DNA of 64,000 bases from Hysterangium stoloniferum (GCA_015178975.1 WHVD01000193.1:81801-145800), one strand, 5' to 3'. Shown: positions 35,717 through 48,362, numbered from the stretch's first letter. Numbers and translations are program-made. Notes: generated by a model from the letters alone, not told the origin.

Positions 35717-37924
35717 ATGCTCCTCCATCGTGTCCTCCGCCGCATAGCAACTTGGTCAGTATTGTCCTTTTTCCGCGAAATACATGTTGTTGGCGAGGAG
35801 AATGTTCCAGAAGATGGCCCAGTTATTGTGTAAGTACCAAGTTGGCCACGTTTTGGGAGCCGGCCGTGACCCGGACTGACGGTGTTATAGTGTATCGACC
35901 CATCACAACATGATGATTGATCCCGCTGTACTTTGTGTGTAGCGTTTTTTTTATGAATTCTGATTTGCTTGCGAGGCTCATCCGAGTGGAATGCAGCGTC
36001 GACATTCCCTCACAAGCGTCCCCTCCACTATTGGTCCAAAGCGAGTCTGTTCAAGCACCCCATAGCAAACCGAATAATGAGAAACACTGGAAACATTCCT
36101 GTTGATCGAGAAAACAAGGATAATCAAGTGTTGTTTAAAGGGACTTTCGATGCCCTTGCAAAAGGCGCTGTCGTAGCGCTGTTCCCGGAAGGTACAAGTA
36201 TGTATTTCTCCTCAACCAATCACGCTCGAAAAGTAGAATACTTCATAATAGACTTGGTGCTGATGTCTCTTATAGGCTATACTGAGCCGCGTATTAGGCA
36301 AGTCAAAGATGGCGCGTCCTGGTCTGCTCTTGAGTTTACTAAATGGGCATCCTCGAATGAGACCCACAGCAAACCTCTCATCATAATTCCTACTGGAATC
36401 GTCTATACGAATAAGGCAAAGTATCGTAGCAGAGTTATTTTGTCGTAAGTTGATTCCAGCGGCGTAGAGTAATAACTGATATACATGACTGATGTTTTTT
36501 TTTTTTGGTAATTGATGGTTAGCTTCGGAAAGCCGATTCAGATGGAAGAATATGTTGTTGATTTTTTGGCAGGCTCAGAGAAAAATGCAGTGAAGAGATT
36601 GACTGCGAGAATTGAGAAGGAAATGATTATGTTGACAATAAATGCACCAGATTGGTATGCGGTGTTTTCCCTTCAAAGTTCTCAACTATTGATTGCCTTT
36701 TTGAAGGGAAACGCTTTATCCCGCCCGTATGGCCCGTGATATGTTATGGCCGGGAGAACGGTCTATTGACCCCGAACACTACGTTGAAATTTCCCAAACG
36801 TGCGTATGGCGCAGTGTTGAACCCAACGCACGTCTGAATCGACATTGCACAGCATGATTGATCTTTTCTGCACACCCGATCCAGCGCTGCATGACGTCAA
36901 AAACAAATTATTAACATACCACTCTCTTTTACGTGCCACCAATCTGACAAACTCGACCCTTTCGGGTCTCCCACTCCCCGATGCGCTCAATCCTTCTGCT
37001 AACACTTCTCTCCCTAGTCGTCTTACAACTCTTTTAGTCCTTTTACGCGATTCTCTCGCTTCTCTCATCCGCCTTCCCTTCTTCATTTTCCCTCTTCTTG
37101 TCCATCTACCCGCATATTTCATAGCACGCGTTGGCGCAAAGCTTGTAGAGGACCAAGAAGAAACTCAAGCCCAAAACAAGGTCGTTTTCGCCTTACTTCT
37201 TTTATCTGTGGTTTACCCCGCCGTATTTTTCTTTTTGTGGAAGTTCTTTTGGATGACACCTACTGGCGCAGTTATTGCTTTAATGACATCGTATGCTTTT
37301 ATCGTATACCACGTCAAGATCATTGATAGTAACTACGAGCAGTGAGTTGATTTCATTCGTGACAATTTCCCTTTAATAACCCCTCCATGTTGCAGTGCGA
37401 AGCGTTTAGTTGCTGCCTGGCGTGTTCTTGTGGGTGTTTGGGCTCCTACCAAATGGGACTTGTCCTTTTCGGCTCTGGCACCATATACAACACCGTATAT
37501 CCCCCCCGCCAATAGTTGGATTGACAAGCCAAAAACCGAACACTCTCCTCCGCTTACTCCCACATCTGACCCTTCCCCCACCAGTCGACGTCGCGACATC
37601 CCCACTCGGAGATTGATACGGCATGTCCTCCGCGCACGATCAAATGCTGCTCGCTGCCTGCTGAAGTTTTTCGCGGATCTTGAGAAGAATGGCGGGAAGG
37701 TGCGTGCATCCAGTCACCTCGCACAACAGTACGGGGAAAGCGTCCGGGAAAACGGGAAGGACGTTGAAGAGACGGAAGACGGTGTTGTGGCACCTCAAGA
37801 GCCTCGATCATGGCGAGACGCAAGGGAGGTTATCAGCTTTTTGCGTGCGCGAGGAGCGAGGATTGGGGAACTGAAGCACAGGGTTGAGGGGGATTGGGCT
37901 GCTGTGAATAGTGAAGGGGAGTGA
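35717..37924 (+). CDS. Glycerol-3-phosphate / dihydroxyacetone-phosphate acyltransferase (Sct1/Gpt2-like)
   Basis: First step of phospholipid and storage lipid synthesis at the ER by family. Eight exons, all in phase: 35717-35829, 35891-35934, 35997-36197, 36276-36444, 36523-36654, 36707-36799, 36853-37341, 37396-37924; 589 aa. PlsC motifs: STHHNMMIDPAV (H-x4-D catalytic motif I) at about residue 40-50, FPHKRPLHYWSKASLFKHP, and FPEGTSYTEPRI (motif III) about residue 120. C-terminal membrane helices are around residues 330-400 (LPFFIFPLLVHLPAYFIARV, VFALLLLSVVYPAVFFFLWK). The tail is charged and disordered. The start ATG gives MLLHRVLRRIATWSVLSFFR before VVGEENVPEDGPVIV, as usual in the family. 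I consider it intact. Confidence 0.9.
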
Positions 37925-39523
37925 GAAATAGAGAAATCAGGAACTAAGTGTTGGAGTCGTGCCACCGACGGGGCAGTCTTAGACTCTTAGACTTGGGTAA
38001 TATACTACCGGCTGGGCCACTTTTGATAATGCCAATCCATGGTTTCATTCAGTGGCAGTATGTGAAGGGTTTCTATGCTGATTAGAGGTGTCATATGTTT
38101 ATGTTTATTATTGACTTAGACTTGAGTTTCTCGTCACATTCGTCTAGGGATAATTTATCATCGTCAGATAAACCAGCTTAACTGGCTAGCATTCACGTGG
38201 AGCTAATGGCTACGAGTTCCACTTGCTGGTGATGAAGTCCCGCGGGCTTCGAGAAGAGGCACGGCATATACGACTTTAATGTTACATGTCTGATGTATCG
38301 ATATGACCTTTTCTAGTCCGCCAAGGTTCATTGTTCGCTTGCCGGGGGCTGGCCAAATGTTTAATGACGTCCGAGCGATGACGGAGCCCGTGGATTTTGG
38401 ATGTCTCGGCGGTTCGCCTAGACGGCGAGTGTAGAGAGCAACGAGACACGAGCAAATAATGCACCCTGGCGCATATGTGCGTCGTGTCGGTGGAATCTCT
38501 ACCATGTCGCAGCACAGATGTGACCCGTCTGATTCCAGCGTCGACTCCAACTTACTCCAAGTTTAGGTTCCCCGTGCGCTCTTCCCTCGAGATCAACACA
38601 AGAGTTGGCAGCTCGTTGCTGCACCACTTATCGTCGAACACGTCACTTGTCTACTCCCGGGGATCCGGGGCCTCCTGACGACATTGACGTCCTGTCCCGG
38701 ACCAAGTGAATAGGACGACTTGAAGTACTGACGTGTTCAATTTTCGGATTTGCTCTCACTGCGGCGATATTTTTTCCAACCAAGGCTAGGCCTGTTGATG
38801 ACGGACGGCTCATGGCAAACGGACACTTTGGGGCAACTAGTGCACATCAGACCTATTGTGGGATGTTACGCTCCAATATCCCTTTAGCTCGTTATACTAA
38901 CACATGATCCTTAAGAGGCATTGTAAAGTTTGTGAGCCCTTGGACTATCTCGGACGCCTTCCACCGGACCTCATATGATTCCAATAAGCCTTGTATTGCT
39001 CTTTGTGAGAATCGGACGACACGAATAGGGCTACACACGAGTCCAACCCCGCCATAGCATATCTTGCAAAGGGCAAAGATTCGGCCCCCCACTTGCTTTC
39101 CTGAAAATGGCCATCCATGGTACCATGCATATACGAGGCACTTCTTCTTGCCCCGCATTTGGCCCCGCCTGTGCCTTGGCCGCACACCGAATTTTACAGC
39201 TAATCAGGACAATTACCCCGCTTGCGCGTTCAGTCTAGTGCGTATTATTTATGCTGCTGCGTCAACGGCTACATTCACGACACGCATAGTGGCACAACTA
39301 GCTACGAGAATCCACCCTGTTATCGTCCTGACTCTCGTGGCTTGTCAAGGCTTTTTGAGAACATTCAGGTTTTTGGGGGCATACAAGGCTGTCCTGTAGT
39401 TGGACCTTTCTTTTTGAATGATGTTACGGCACAGTCCTCTATGCGAGCGGGATGACTATTCTGTTTTACATTGTTGTTTCGAGTTGATTGTCTCTGAAGT
39501 TACGATATATAAGTAGTCTAGTT
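37925..39523. other. Intergenic, 1.6 kb, no gene recognised
   Basis: Frames at 38203-38550 and 38892-39185 (both minus) are open but show no domain or convincing composition, and I could not extend them with splice sites. They may be relics. No repeats were seen. Confidence 0.4.
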
Positions 39524-40001
39524 TCATGCGGACGCGGGGTCTACGCCACCCAATGGTAGTGCTTCTGAAGTAGTAAGGCCCTGAGTGGCTTTAGTGAGAG
39601 GAGCCGGGTTGGCCTCGACGTCAGGTTTTACAGCAGACGCCGAGCTTTTCGTGTCCAAAAATAAAGGGGTAACACGCTGGATGGGAGACGCTATTGACGG
39701 GGACTTGCCATTTTCTGGAGGATAATAAGCTTTAACACACGACTTATTAGCATTGTGAACGGAAAGTCAAATTCACCTCCAAACCTAAACCAAAACTCAC
39801 CCTTTCCCGCGTCTCACTCCTCCTTGGCAACAGTGGCGGCGACATCCCACTCGCAATGGATCCGCTCCTCACACTCCTCGTCGGTAACGGCGTCAATGGA
39901 CTCGACGTGCTAGTGGGTGTCGTCGGGGTCGCGGTTCCATTAACAGCACCTTTACCTAGCGCCATTCCAAACAAATTCCCAACGCTCATGTTCATACCCA
40001 T
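39524..40001 (-). CDS. Small Ser/Thr/Pro-rich protein or C-terminal part of a larger one
   Basis: Two exons in phase: 39785-40001 and 39524-39714, with a 70-nt intron containing a TGCTAATAAG branch site. From the ATG at 40001 (MGMNMSVGNLFGMALGKG) it would be 134 aa, disordered, with PTTPTSTSSPLTPLP and SGMSPPLLPRRSETRERVSF. A phase-compatible acceptor (CATTGCAG) lies just before 40001, so the frame could also be the end of a longer minus-strand gene crossing the plus-strand frame at 40054-40959. Function unknown. Confidence 0.4.
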
Positions 40002-40053
40002 TCCGCTGCAATGATGGCTTGTCCCATTACCACCCTCACCTATCGAGCACGAA

Positions 40054-40959
40054 ATGATTTTCGACCATGACGAGCATGATCATAATCACGAAGATGAACA
40101 TATCAAGGCAAAAAACACAAAACCACCCGTGCAAGATAAAGGCACCGGTGAGAACACAAATACCAAATTGGAAGCATCGGAGATACCCCCCGCGACGCCT
40201 GTCCGTGCGAGTACGTCCATTACTACTACTGACGCCGAACCATCCACTGCCGTCGTCTGTCCGACTGCCTCGGTCATTCCCATTGCCACCGCCACCGCCA
40301 CCGCCGCGGCCTCCGAAGAAGGTCAAACTCTCAGCCGTACATCATCCCCTGCACCATTACCACCACCACCACCAGTTCCGAGGAGAGCGGCGAAGAGGCA
40401 TGTACAGCCCGGCAGTCCGAAAGCTGCCGAAAGTGGGGAGAAAGCATCTAATGGAACGGCTTCGCGTGTGTCTGGGGAGCAGTCACGCGCGTCAGAGAGG
40501 CCGAGCGGGGAAGTTCAACCGGCCACTGAGGCAGAAATAAAACCGGGGGTTGTGGATCATGTCAAACACGATGGTATTGTTGAAGACGCCAAGCCCAAGC
40601 CATCCTCCAGCGAATCGGCAGGTCCCTCTGAATCTAGCGAGCCCGTAGTCATATCCTCACCCTCAAAACCCGTTTCCCCACCCCGTCGGGCTGCCCCTCC
40701 GACATCCCAACCCCATTATCCCTCCCCCACACCATCACACGCACCCGCGACACCCGAAAAATCGTCCAGCCCTAGCGAACAACACAGTCTTAGCAACAAT
40801 GGGCACAACAATGCTGTGGAAAACGGTGTGAGCCCAGATTATAAGCCTGCAGACAACGGGACGTACATCGGCGAGAGGACGTGGAAGGAGCGGACGTGGA
40901 AGACGCTTGTGAAGCTGCGGGAGGATATGTTCTGGGCTAGAATTGAGGGTGTGCGGTGA
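40054..40959 (+). CDS. Low-complexity protein of unknown function, 301 aa
   Basis: A single open frame starting MIFDHDEHDHNHEDEHI (His/Asp-rich, possibly metal binding), followed by about 230 residues of Ser/Pro/Ala/Glu-rich disordered sequence including PPPPPVPRRA, and a compact, conserved-looking C-terminus (GERTWKERTWKTLVKLRED then MFWARIEGVR). The tail looks like the real anchor of the protein; the rest is typical of a fast-evolving linker. It could be the C-terminal part of a larger gene, but I found no upstream exon. It competes with a minus-strand reading of the same stretch (40036-40326). Uncertain. Confidence 0.5.
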   Translation: MIFDHDEHDHNHEDEHIKAKNTKPPVQDKGTGENTNTKLEASEIPPATPVRASTSITTTDAEPSTAVVCPTASVIPIATATATAAASEEGQTLSRTSSPAPLPPPPPVPRRAAKRHVQPGSPKAAESGEKASNGTASRVSGEQSRASERPSGEVQPATEAEIKPGVVDHVKHDGIVEDAKPKPSSSESAGPSESSEPVVISSPSKPVSPPRRAAPPTSQPHYPSPTPSHAPATPEKSSSPSEQHSLSNNGHNNAVENGVSPDYKPADNGTYIGERTWKERTWKTLVKLREDMFWARIEGVR

Positions 40960-43026
40960 GGTGTGTGTGCGGTGTGTGCGTGTGCGTGTATGTGCGCTGA
41001 GTGAGTGCTGAGTGAGTGGAATGTTACGTTGGATGACGGTGATTTATTCGGTGTAAATTTTATATACCAAGACGCGCACGAGCTGGGCTCCTCCTTTCTT
41101 TTCTCAACCCTTAAGAGAGATTTAATTCTCATGTCGTCCCCATTTGTTTTTTTCAATATCTGGATCTTGTGGTCTAGGTCGGCATGTATTTTGTATCTAG
41201 CTCTTGAATTTTGGGTGGAATGGAATTTGGATTGGATGTCGGAATTTGTTCTTTGTTGTAGTGTCTCCGAGCTCCCGGGAAGCGATTGATCGATGAATTT
41301 GTTTACATTTAGTACACCCTCATTCTCGGATTGGTTCCGTTGAAGAAGCCCGCCTTTTTGCAGCGTCCACTCATACGATCAAGTATTCAAGTATACTTTT
41401 TAGAAGACATGGTGGTTGCTCCCTGGCACATGATCCAAAGTTCACACGGTCGTTGACTTTTCGAATTTGAAGCACGTAAGACGTGCGAAAGGTATTCGCA
41501 TCAGGACCATACCCTCGCAAAGAAAAGAAAAAAATGCAATGGATTACTTGTAGCTTGATCTCCATATTAATGGTGCGTGTTGATTTACTGATACGCCAAC
41601 TGCGATTAATGTTTACTCAAGATTTCCAGAAACATTACCCATGAAATGTTTGTATACTTGCTGAACACTTATTAACTAACTTTTAGGTTGCTTTCCTGAA
41701 ATCCTCTCGCCGCGCCCCAGGAACCACGATCACACCTTGGATCTGTTAATCTTATCATTATTTTCATAGTGCCATCGACGATACTCACGGATCACAAATG
41801 AATTGCACTATGCGACAACCACGTACAATCAACATACCGTGGTCGCTCCTTATAGGGTCGGTTTAAACTACCTGTCCCTGAAGGTATACTAAATCTTATC
41901 TACAGCCGCCCTGAAATCACTCAGTGAAATATTCTTAAGGGTCTTTTTGAGTGTTTCTCTAAGGTCAAGGACTGCTGATTTCTGTAATGTGATTGTATAT
42001 TCAGTTTTACGTATATTCAAGAACTTTTATTGATTTCGTCTGTTATAGATAGGAGGGTCATTCGGTGACAGCCGCACTGCCGCGTTGTTCCTAATGCCAT
42101 GTTCTTTACTACTGTTTGAGAAACTTGGGCAGTGAACGCTGTATTACAAGAACTTGTCGAAAGCCTGGATGTGGAAGACAGGGAAGAGCCATCAATTCGG
42201 GGGGCTCACATTGCCATTGGGGTTCGAACTGTCCATTCCAACATTGGCCTCAACTGAGCTCCTCTCTCTCTCTGTAGGGAACCACGGAGGTAAATATGGC
42301 TGACGAGGCTCATACTGATGATGCTTGACTATAATGTAACTGTTGCAAGACTTTCCGCACTGGTTCATACATGCCCACTGGCATGACAAGTCGTCCGACA
42401 AGGTAAGTTGCCTACCTCTATTAAGATATTATATCGTGCTAACATCTTTTATCAAGGGTTCTGATAGAGTTCGCGAGACGTCTGAGTGCGAAATGATTGC
42501 TGTTTGGTGGGGGGGTTCTGCTGCTTAGCAGGAACACTTGCGTCTTACATGTACGGAAAGAAATGGGAATAACTGAGTATTGAATGTTATTTGCGTCGGC
42601 GGCATGGGGGTTAAATTGCTCCCGCTGTATTGGTACCTAATAGGTGGAGCCGTACTACTAAGTGGCAATTTGGTGTGACGTTTAGAAAAGGAAACGTGTA
42701 ATATAGCTACTGTTGGAGACTTCGGGCTCCAAAATAGCTATCCTATCATTTCGATTGCACATTGGACGACCGTGCCCAAGTATAAATGGGGTGATGATGG
42801 TACTAAGTCTTGTCGGCAGTTGATCTGACACGACGAGTGATGTTTGCAGTGGGCTCAAATGGTGTCATAATTGATATATTCCTCAACCTATGAGACAGCA
42901 TAGTGTAGAGAATTTTGAAAAATTAGAGTATTCCCAAATCCAAAATAGAGCAGAAGATAGGTAGCAAATTGTGACCGTTGTCTCACGTCACGCCACGATC
43001 GATGGAGCATTTTGCCTCAAGGTGTT
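40960..43026. other. Intergenic, 2.1 kb
   Basis: A GTGTGTGCG-type simple repeat around 40955-41000 directly after the stop of the 301-aa frame. Otherwise AT-rich sequence. A minus-strand frame at 42192-42401 (CQWACMNQCGKSC, VKHHQYEPRQPY) looks like a decayed zinc-finger fragment, but it has no gene context. Confidence 0.4.
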
Positions 43027-44621
43027 TCAACTCCCCGCTGGCAAAGGTACATAGGACGGTCCCTCTGGCGAATCTGGACATGGTTCTTGCATGCGAGCTA
43101 TGGCTGCTGTCCAATAGGCTGTTCCCCATAAGCATATGTGACTGGCAGGGTATAACGGCCCTATCAATGCTTCAGCGTCTGCCATAGTCATTCTATGCAC
43201 TTTGATCAGGTGCCTCTGGAGACCTCTCGGGTCAATGAAGGTTTTGTCAGGTCTTGGACAATCCTGTCCTGGACAAAACGGTGTGTACTCCAAGAAACGT
43301 TTCAGCCTTTTCTCTGAATTGACCGTTTGGCCAGGTAAAATTTGACCCTTGAGAAACAGCTTAGCCTCTTTTGAAAAATGGTTGAAGAGGTGGGCTTGTC
43401 GGTCCCGAATTTTGTTGTATTGCTTGGTGCATCCAGGATAATTGCACATAGCCTTTTTTTTCGCCGGAGTCGAGGGTCCTTGCATATCGAAGTTCCATTT
43501 GCTGAAATGGGACTGCTTTAGAAATGCTGATCGCCTGGACGCTAAGGATGATACCACCCTCGGCATGGGCTCGGATCCTAAGAGAGAGATGGCACGGTTT
43601 CCGTGGCTCGTCATTGTGGCGGAAGCGTCCTGCCCATTAACATTCAGTTCGCCGTCCGCATCAATCATCACAGACTGTGATACCGGAGTGCTATACCACT
43701 CCGTATCGTAATCGTGATTATTAATATTTGATCTGGATGGTGAGTTGTTATGCACCGGTGGCCTATGCAGTCGGACCCGTCAGTACCTATTGTCAAATAA
43801 TCTCAATAATATCTTACATATTCAACTCCCAATCCATGCGTGACATTTGATGAATTCCCGATAGACCCAACTCAAAATCAATCTCGCGCTGAAGTTGTCT
43901 GTCAAATAACTCATCAAATTCATTATTTGTAGATTGAGGATCAGAGAAGGGGTGCGTTGAAGAAGCGCTAAGGATTTCATTAAGCAACGACATTTGGTCA
44001 AAGAGAAGTGAGAGATACCCATGCGAACCATCCGGTTGGGTCGTCGTTTTCTGCATAGGGAAAATTTCTTCTCGCCGGTCGAGTTGGTCGGTGAGGGAGT
44101 GTGCCACACTGACATGGTATCCGGTTGAAGAGAGTCGCTCTCCAAAGTATCCTGTAAACAGGGCAGATGGGGTGATTGCCGGACCTGTATCCCATCTGGA
44201 AGAAAAAACGACGTCAATCGTGTCTTTGCTCTGACTCAAATGACTTTACCTTCGCGAGTCACCCTGTGGCGTCGCTTCATGAACGGACAAACATTCTCTT
44301 TGATACTCGAGCTGACGGGCCAGGTAGTGTATCGGACGAGCATCGTGGTGTCTTGTTGCTGGATTGTCCCTCAAGTAAGTTGGTATTGAAGCCGCTCGCT
44401 CTGCAGAATACTCAAACTCGTCGTTATCTGAGACATATATTTGTCTGTGGAACCTATTTAGACGGTCTTGAGCACTGGAGTACGGAGAAGGATTACCTCA
44501 GGTCTGACGTGTATTCCATGATCTGTGCACAGTCGTTGTTGCCGCTTTGCTCTTGATCGGCGGTCGTGGTAAGATCTGGGGTGTAGAAATGGGGAGGAAA
44601 CGCGGAATAACCAGGATTCAT
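43027..44621 (-). CDS. C2H2 zinc-finger protein, probable DNA-binding regulator
   Basis: Four exons in phase: 44497-44621, 44250-44453, 43818-44195, 43027-43762; 480 aa. The start MNPGYSAFPPHFYTPDL begins about 300 residues of disordered, acidic/Ser-rich sequence that may act as an activation region. Two adjacent C2H2 fingers are at the C-terminal side: CNYPGCTKQYNKIRDRQAHL to H (C-x4-C-x12-H-x3-H) and FCPGQDCPRPDKTFIDPRGL to RHLIKVH (C-x4-C...H-x4-H). The conserved spacer between them (LEYTPFCPG) suggests a fungal-specific family. Target genes unknown. Downstream is a 2-kb gene-free region, upstream the transposon cluster. Confidence 0.82.
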
Positions 44622-45407
44622 CGAGCAAAAGGTCGGTGGACTGCTTGAAATGAAGTTTTACCGTATTTCTGGGAGGTAAAGGTGGATATGACGGAGATTC
44701 AAATGGTACTTTCCTATCTGCTTGGGCTCATCGATTGGGCGTATTGTGTGGATTCGAACCTTATTCAAACTAGCACCTCGAGTCCAATTCAATTGATTCT
44801 GTCATTTTAGGATTCTGTCATTTTAGCCGGGGAATTAATATTATTCTTAGTCTGACATGTAAAAGGCGTTGTATCTTCTCTAAGTTTGGATTATGTCTCG
44901 GACATTAACAGAACTTGAATGAGAGGGTTCAGTTTCCAGTAGCGATGAGTTCTCCAACCGGGAGACCCCTTGGTTATTCCGAATCCGACCATGTCACACG
45001 CAGCATTAAAACATCGTTGAGGGGATTTTTAAAGTCCCTGGGAAACCTCACTTGTCAAGAATACACAAGTCTCCGATGCGTCAACACTCTGTGAACTCCT
45101 TCGAATATGTTCAAAGAGAAGCCGCCAGTGGCGGGTTCTAATCCATTGCTGACATACCCGAGAACTCGGTTTCGAGACTGTCGATCTCGCATTACACATG
45201 CTGACTCAGGTGCCTCTACAAGGGTGAACCCATGGGAGGCAAGCCCCCACATACCCACCCCCAGCTTTACTTTGTATCAACAATTTTAATTAATTTAAAA
45301 TCATTAAAAATCATTTGAAAGGATGAAAAACTGTTTAACATTTAAAATTATTTACAATCATTTAAGAAACTTTGGAAGCATATAAAAAGACTTGAAAGCA
45401 TTTGACA
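44622..45407. other. Upstream region of the zinc-finger gene
   Basis: Holds the promoter. A stretch at 45117-45250 (GCCGCCAGTGGCGGGTTCTA onward) looks like a short dispersed repeat but has no identified partner here. AT-rich TTTAAAA-type sequence from 45290. Confidence 0.4.
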
Positions 45408-45412
45408 TAATC

Positions 45413-46227
45413 TGTTACAACTGGAATTCCCACCAGACTCTGGGCACTAACTTATATGCATCCACGCCCTATACACACCAATTGTCAGTTTACCGGAATT
45501 CCCGCCGGACTCCGTATGTCAGACCTGTCCACATTCGACTTCATTACGTTGTGTATCAGTCACCAAATACCCACCAGACTCTGTCCCTGTCTATGTCTGA
45601 CTCTGTCCCACGCATCAGTCACCAGACCCCACTTGGAAAACCCATCATCCCTCTAACAGAGCCCCATTCCCATTTTAGTCAAATGACCTGTCATGATTCA
45701 GACTCCGCTCCCGCTCTGTTTCCCGTTATGGTTTATGATTTGTCATGATTCGGACACGGCTCCATTCCATCCCATTCCTAACACCAAATTTGGTGTTTAC
45801 TATTCTCATTTTATGTTTTGCTAGTTTTGTTTCATCATTACTGGATTTGGTATGTTATTCATTCCATGGTCTATATAGTCTGGCAGATGTTGTATATACA
45901 ATCCAGAGAGAAAATTGGCTTAGATTCCCCCCAGTAATCTAATACATTTTCTGCTCTAAACTCCTCCTTGAATTACACCACTCTCGCTAGTCAGAGCCCA
46001 TGGGCTCCAATGCATCTATCTCTCTTATTTATCTCAACTCCCGACCTCTCGACCCATGACCTCTGATCTATGACCCATGAACCCTGCCCAGACTCCCCAG
46101 GATTCCCATCCACCTGTCTGAAATTGGACAACACGATCTCACGAGGGTGCAGCCTATAAGCTGAAGCCAAGTCCTACCAGATATCCTGCAGGTTTCTCCA
46201 GAATCCTGCCATGTACATATCCTAACA
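45413..46227 (+). repeat. Solo LTR related to family F1
   Basis: 815 bp starting TGTTACAACTGG and ending ATATCCTAACA, flanked by the duplication TAATC (45408-45412, 46228-46232). It shares with the F1 LTRs the word AGCTGAAGCCAAGTCCT (46159-46175) close to its end, but the rest is clearly diverged. No coding sequence. Confidence 0.85.
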
Positions 46228-46232
46228 TAATC

Positions 46233-47227
46233 TGAAGGTGTTTAAAACTGTTTAAAACCATTTTACAAGGTTTGAAAGCTTCAAAATTATTTAAAAACCT
46301 TTTAAATTGTTTCAAAACTGTGAGAGGGACCCTTTTCATGGGAATGTAAACATCTTATCAGACTACATTCCCCATATCTTTTCCTTATTTTCTACTATTT
46401 TTAAAACTGTCTAATTCTTTGATTACATGCATTTATATTAGTTCAAAGATCTATGTACACCTGTGGGTACATAGACCTTATGAGCACTTACATACTGTGA
46501 AGAGTTGAGTAAATTACCACTCAATGTGCAAGTTGTAACAGTGTGACAATGATATTGACTTATTAGAGTAGTAGCAGTTAAATGATATAATAGTTTAATA
46601 CTCTAATGATAGAAGTAAGATTGACCTTCAAGGTGCAATCAGTGGGACAAATACTTAAGAAGAAGAGAGATCAACCTCAGGGTGCAATTGAACTGACAGT
46701 AATTGGAACTCAGATTGATCTAGAAACATGATCAGAAATACTTGTAAAGTGAGAGATAGAGTAAGAGTAGTGTCACTACTAAGAGAAAAGGACAGAATAG
46801 CTTTGAGATAAGTACTTTATTGTGTGAAGCCTATCTGTAGAGATGAATTGAGTAGTAGCAAGCAAGTTTTGATCATTTCGGTGTGAAGCTTTGCTTATAG
46901 TCAAAATATAGTCCCGACAGGCCCAGGAGGATAACCCAAAACTTTGAAAGTTATTTATCCACTAAAGTATATATATATATATTGTTTGTTGTAAAATTGA
47001 TATTTAAGCAAATTCAGTCTACATTCTGGAGAATAAGGAAATATTAATATTTATCTTGTATCTGACAAAAGTTAGTCAAACAAACATACATATATGGATT
47101 ATCCATTTGGGGATAAATTCTACAACAAGGATTGGTTGGCCAGATAGTTCTGGTTAACTTTCTAAACCAAATAAATTTAAATTATATGAACTACATTTGA
47201 AAGTTTACATAATATACTAGAGAATGC
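46233..47227. other. AT-rich LTR-derived relic
   Basis: It begins with TTTAAAA-type sequence. A TGTGAGAGGGACCC word at about 46320 resembles the start of the family F3 LTR (58254). An F3-like segment with TCTATGTACACCTGTGGGTA follows near 46450-46475. No end or duplication could be fixed. No gene. Confidence 0.45.
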
Positions 47228-47232
47228 ATCTC

Positions 47233-47661
47233 TGTCACGAATCGATTATTCTTCGATAAAGTCGAATAATATTCTACTAATCGAACTCGAAAGCCTCATT
47301 CGACAAAGTATATATTCGCCCTGTCGATGAAGTAAGAGGCTATTACCAGTCGCGAGAACTCACAGAAGTATTTGTCAAAGAAGTTACGACAAAGTAGATT
47401 ACTAATATCACTAATATACAGATATTTCAACTGACTTCCCTCACTCCTTTCGTAGCCCTTTTATGCTTTTTGTCGTATCGTTATGACTATGTTATGAACT
47501 AATTATGAAATCATATATGACGTCGAAATGAAACATGTCGAAAGAGATTCGATGGTGTCGATTAATGTTCGGTTTGTCGAGTTGAATTCGATAGGTCGAA
47601 GAGTTGTCGAATATTACCTTTGAATGTTTGTGACGATATGTGACATGTGACGGTTGTGACA
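47233..47661 (+). repeat. Solo LTR (family F4)
   Basis: 429 bp with perfect inverted ends TGTCAC...GTGACA, duplication ATCTC on both sides (47228-47232, 47662-47666). CGA-rich, many GTCGA words. Strand cannot be fixed with confidence. No other copy in the window. Confidence 0.85.
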
Positions 47662-47666
47662 ATCTC

Positions 47667-48362
47667 ATCCCAAAGATTAAGTCATAACCTAAATAATTTT
47701 GGTTAACTATAATGTTTGTGGACATTTTAAAAGTCACAGAGATACTAGAGAATGCATCTCATCCTAAAGATTAAGTCATAACCCAAATAATTTTGGTTAA
47801 CCATGACATTTGTGCATATTTAAAAGAGTATACAAGTTTTAAAGATGAAATTTTGGGGTAATGAAATATAAACTCCTGAAACATGGAGTCATAGCCAAAG
47901 GAAATAGTCTCACTTAAAAATATGAGGACTTTTCCATAAAATTTTGTATATTCAATGAAGTGGGACTATCCTCCCCACACTGTATTTAAATTATTATTTC
48001 TATTTCTCTCTATTTTATCACATGCATATATTAGTTTGACAATCTATGTACTCCTGTGAGTACATAGACTCTTGTGGGCACATATGTACACACTAGACCT
48101 ATGTACTTTAGTGCCTCTAATTAAAACTCAGACACTTTTACCCTATAACCACAACTTGCCCAGACACCCATTCAGTGTCCTGCAAGTTGTTGATTGGGAT
48201 ATTGTCTCAACTGTCACAGATGGGCTTTAGCCATCAGAACAATCATTGTTTCAAACTACATTAGTTGAAACTCAAGCCACTATCACAATCCATGTGGACT
48301 ATATCCATGCTACTCAGCTTTTACTCAACTCCTCAGTACTTTCTCAACTGTTAGAACAGTTG
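47667..48362. other. AT-rich relic with a direct duplication, LTR-like
   Basis: The words GAGAATGCATCTCATCC and AAGATTAAGTCATAACC occur twice: once split by the F4 LTR at about 47222/47662, and again at about 47748. From about 47960 an F3-like LTR segment follows (GACAATCTATGTACTCCTGT). No gene. Confidence 0.5.

Noticed and set aside
38203..38550. Open minus-strand frame of 115 codons
   Set aside because: No recognised motif, and the opposite strand is open as well; no splice extension found.
38892..39185. Minus-strand frame with a plausible C-terminus
   Set aside because: The N-terminal half is basic low-quality sequence and no neighbouring exon fits; could be an old gene remnant, but not supported.
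40036..40326. Minus-strand Gly-rich frame with a hydrophobic segment
   Set aside because: It is the complement of the His/Asp and Ala/Thr-rich part of the plus-strand 301-aa frame; the only link to the minus-strand exon would be a 34-nt intron, which is very short.
42192..42401. Frame resembling a zinc-finger fragment
   Set aside because: Cysteine and histidine spacing is incomplete and no other exon was found; at most a decayed fragment.
44700..44780. GGTTCGAATCC-like B box on the minus strand
   Set aside because: The surrounding bases do not form tRNA arms.
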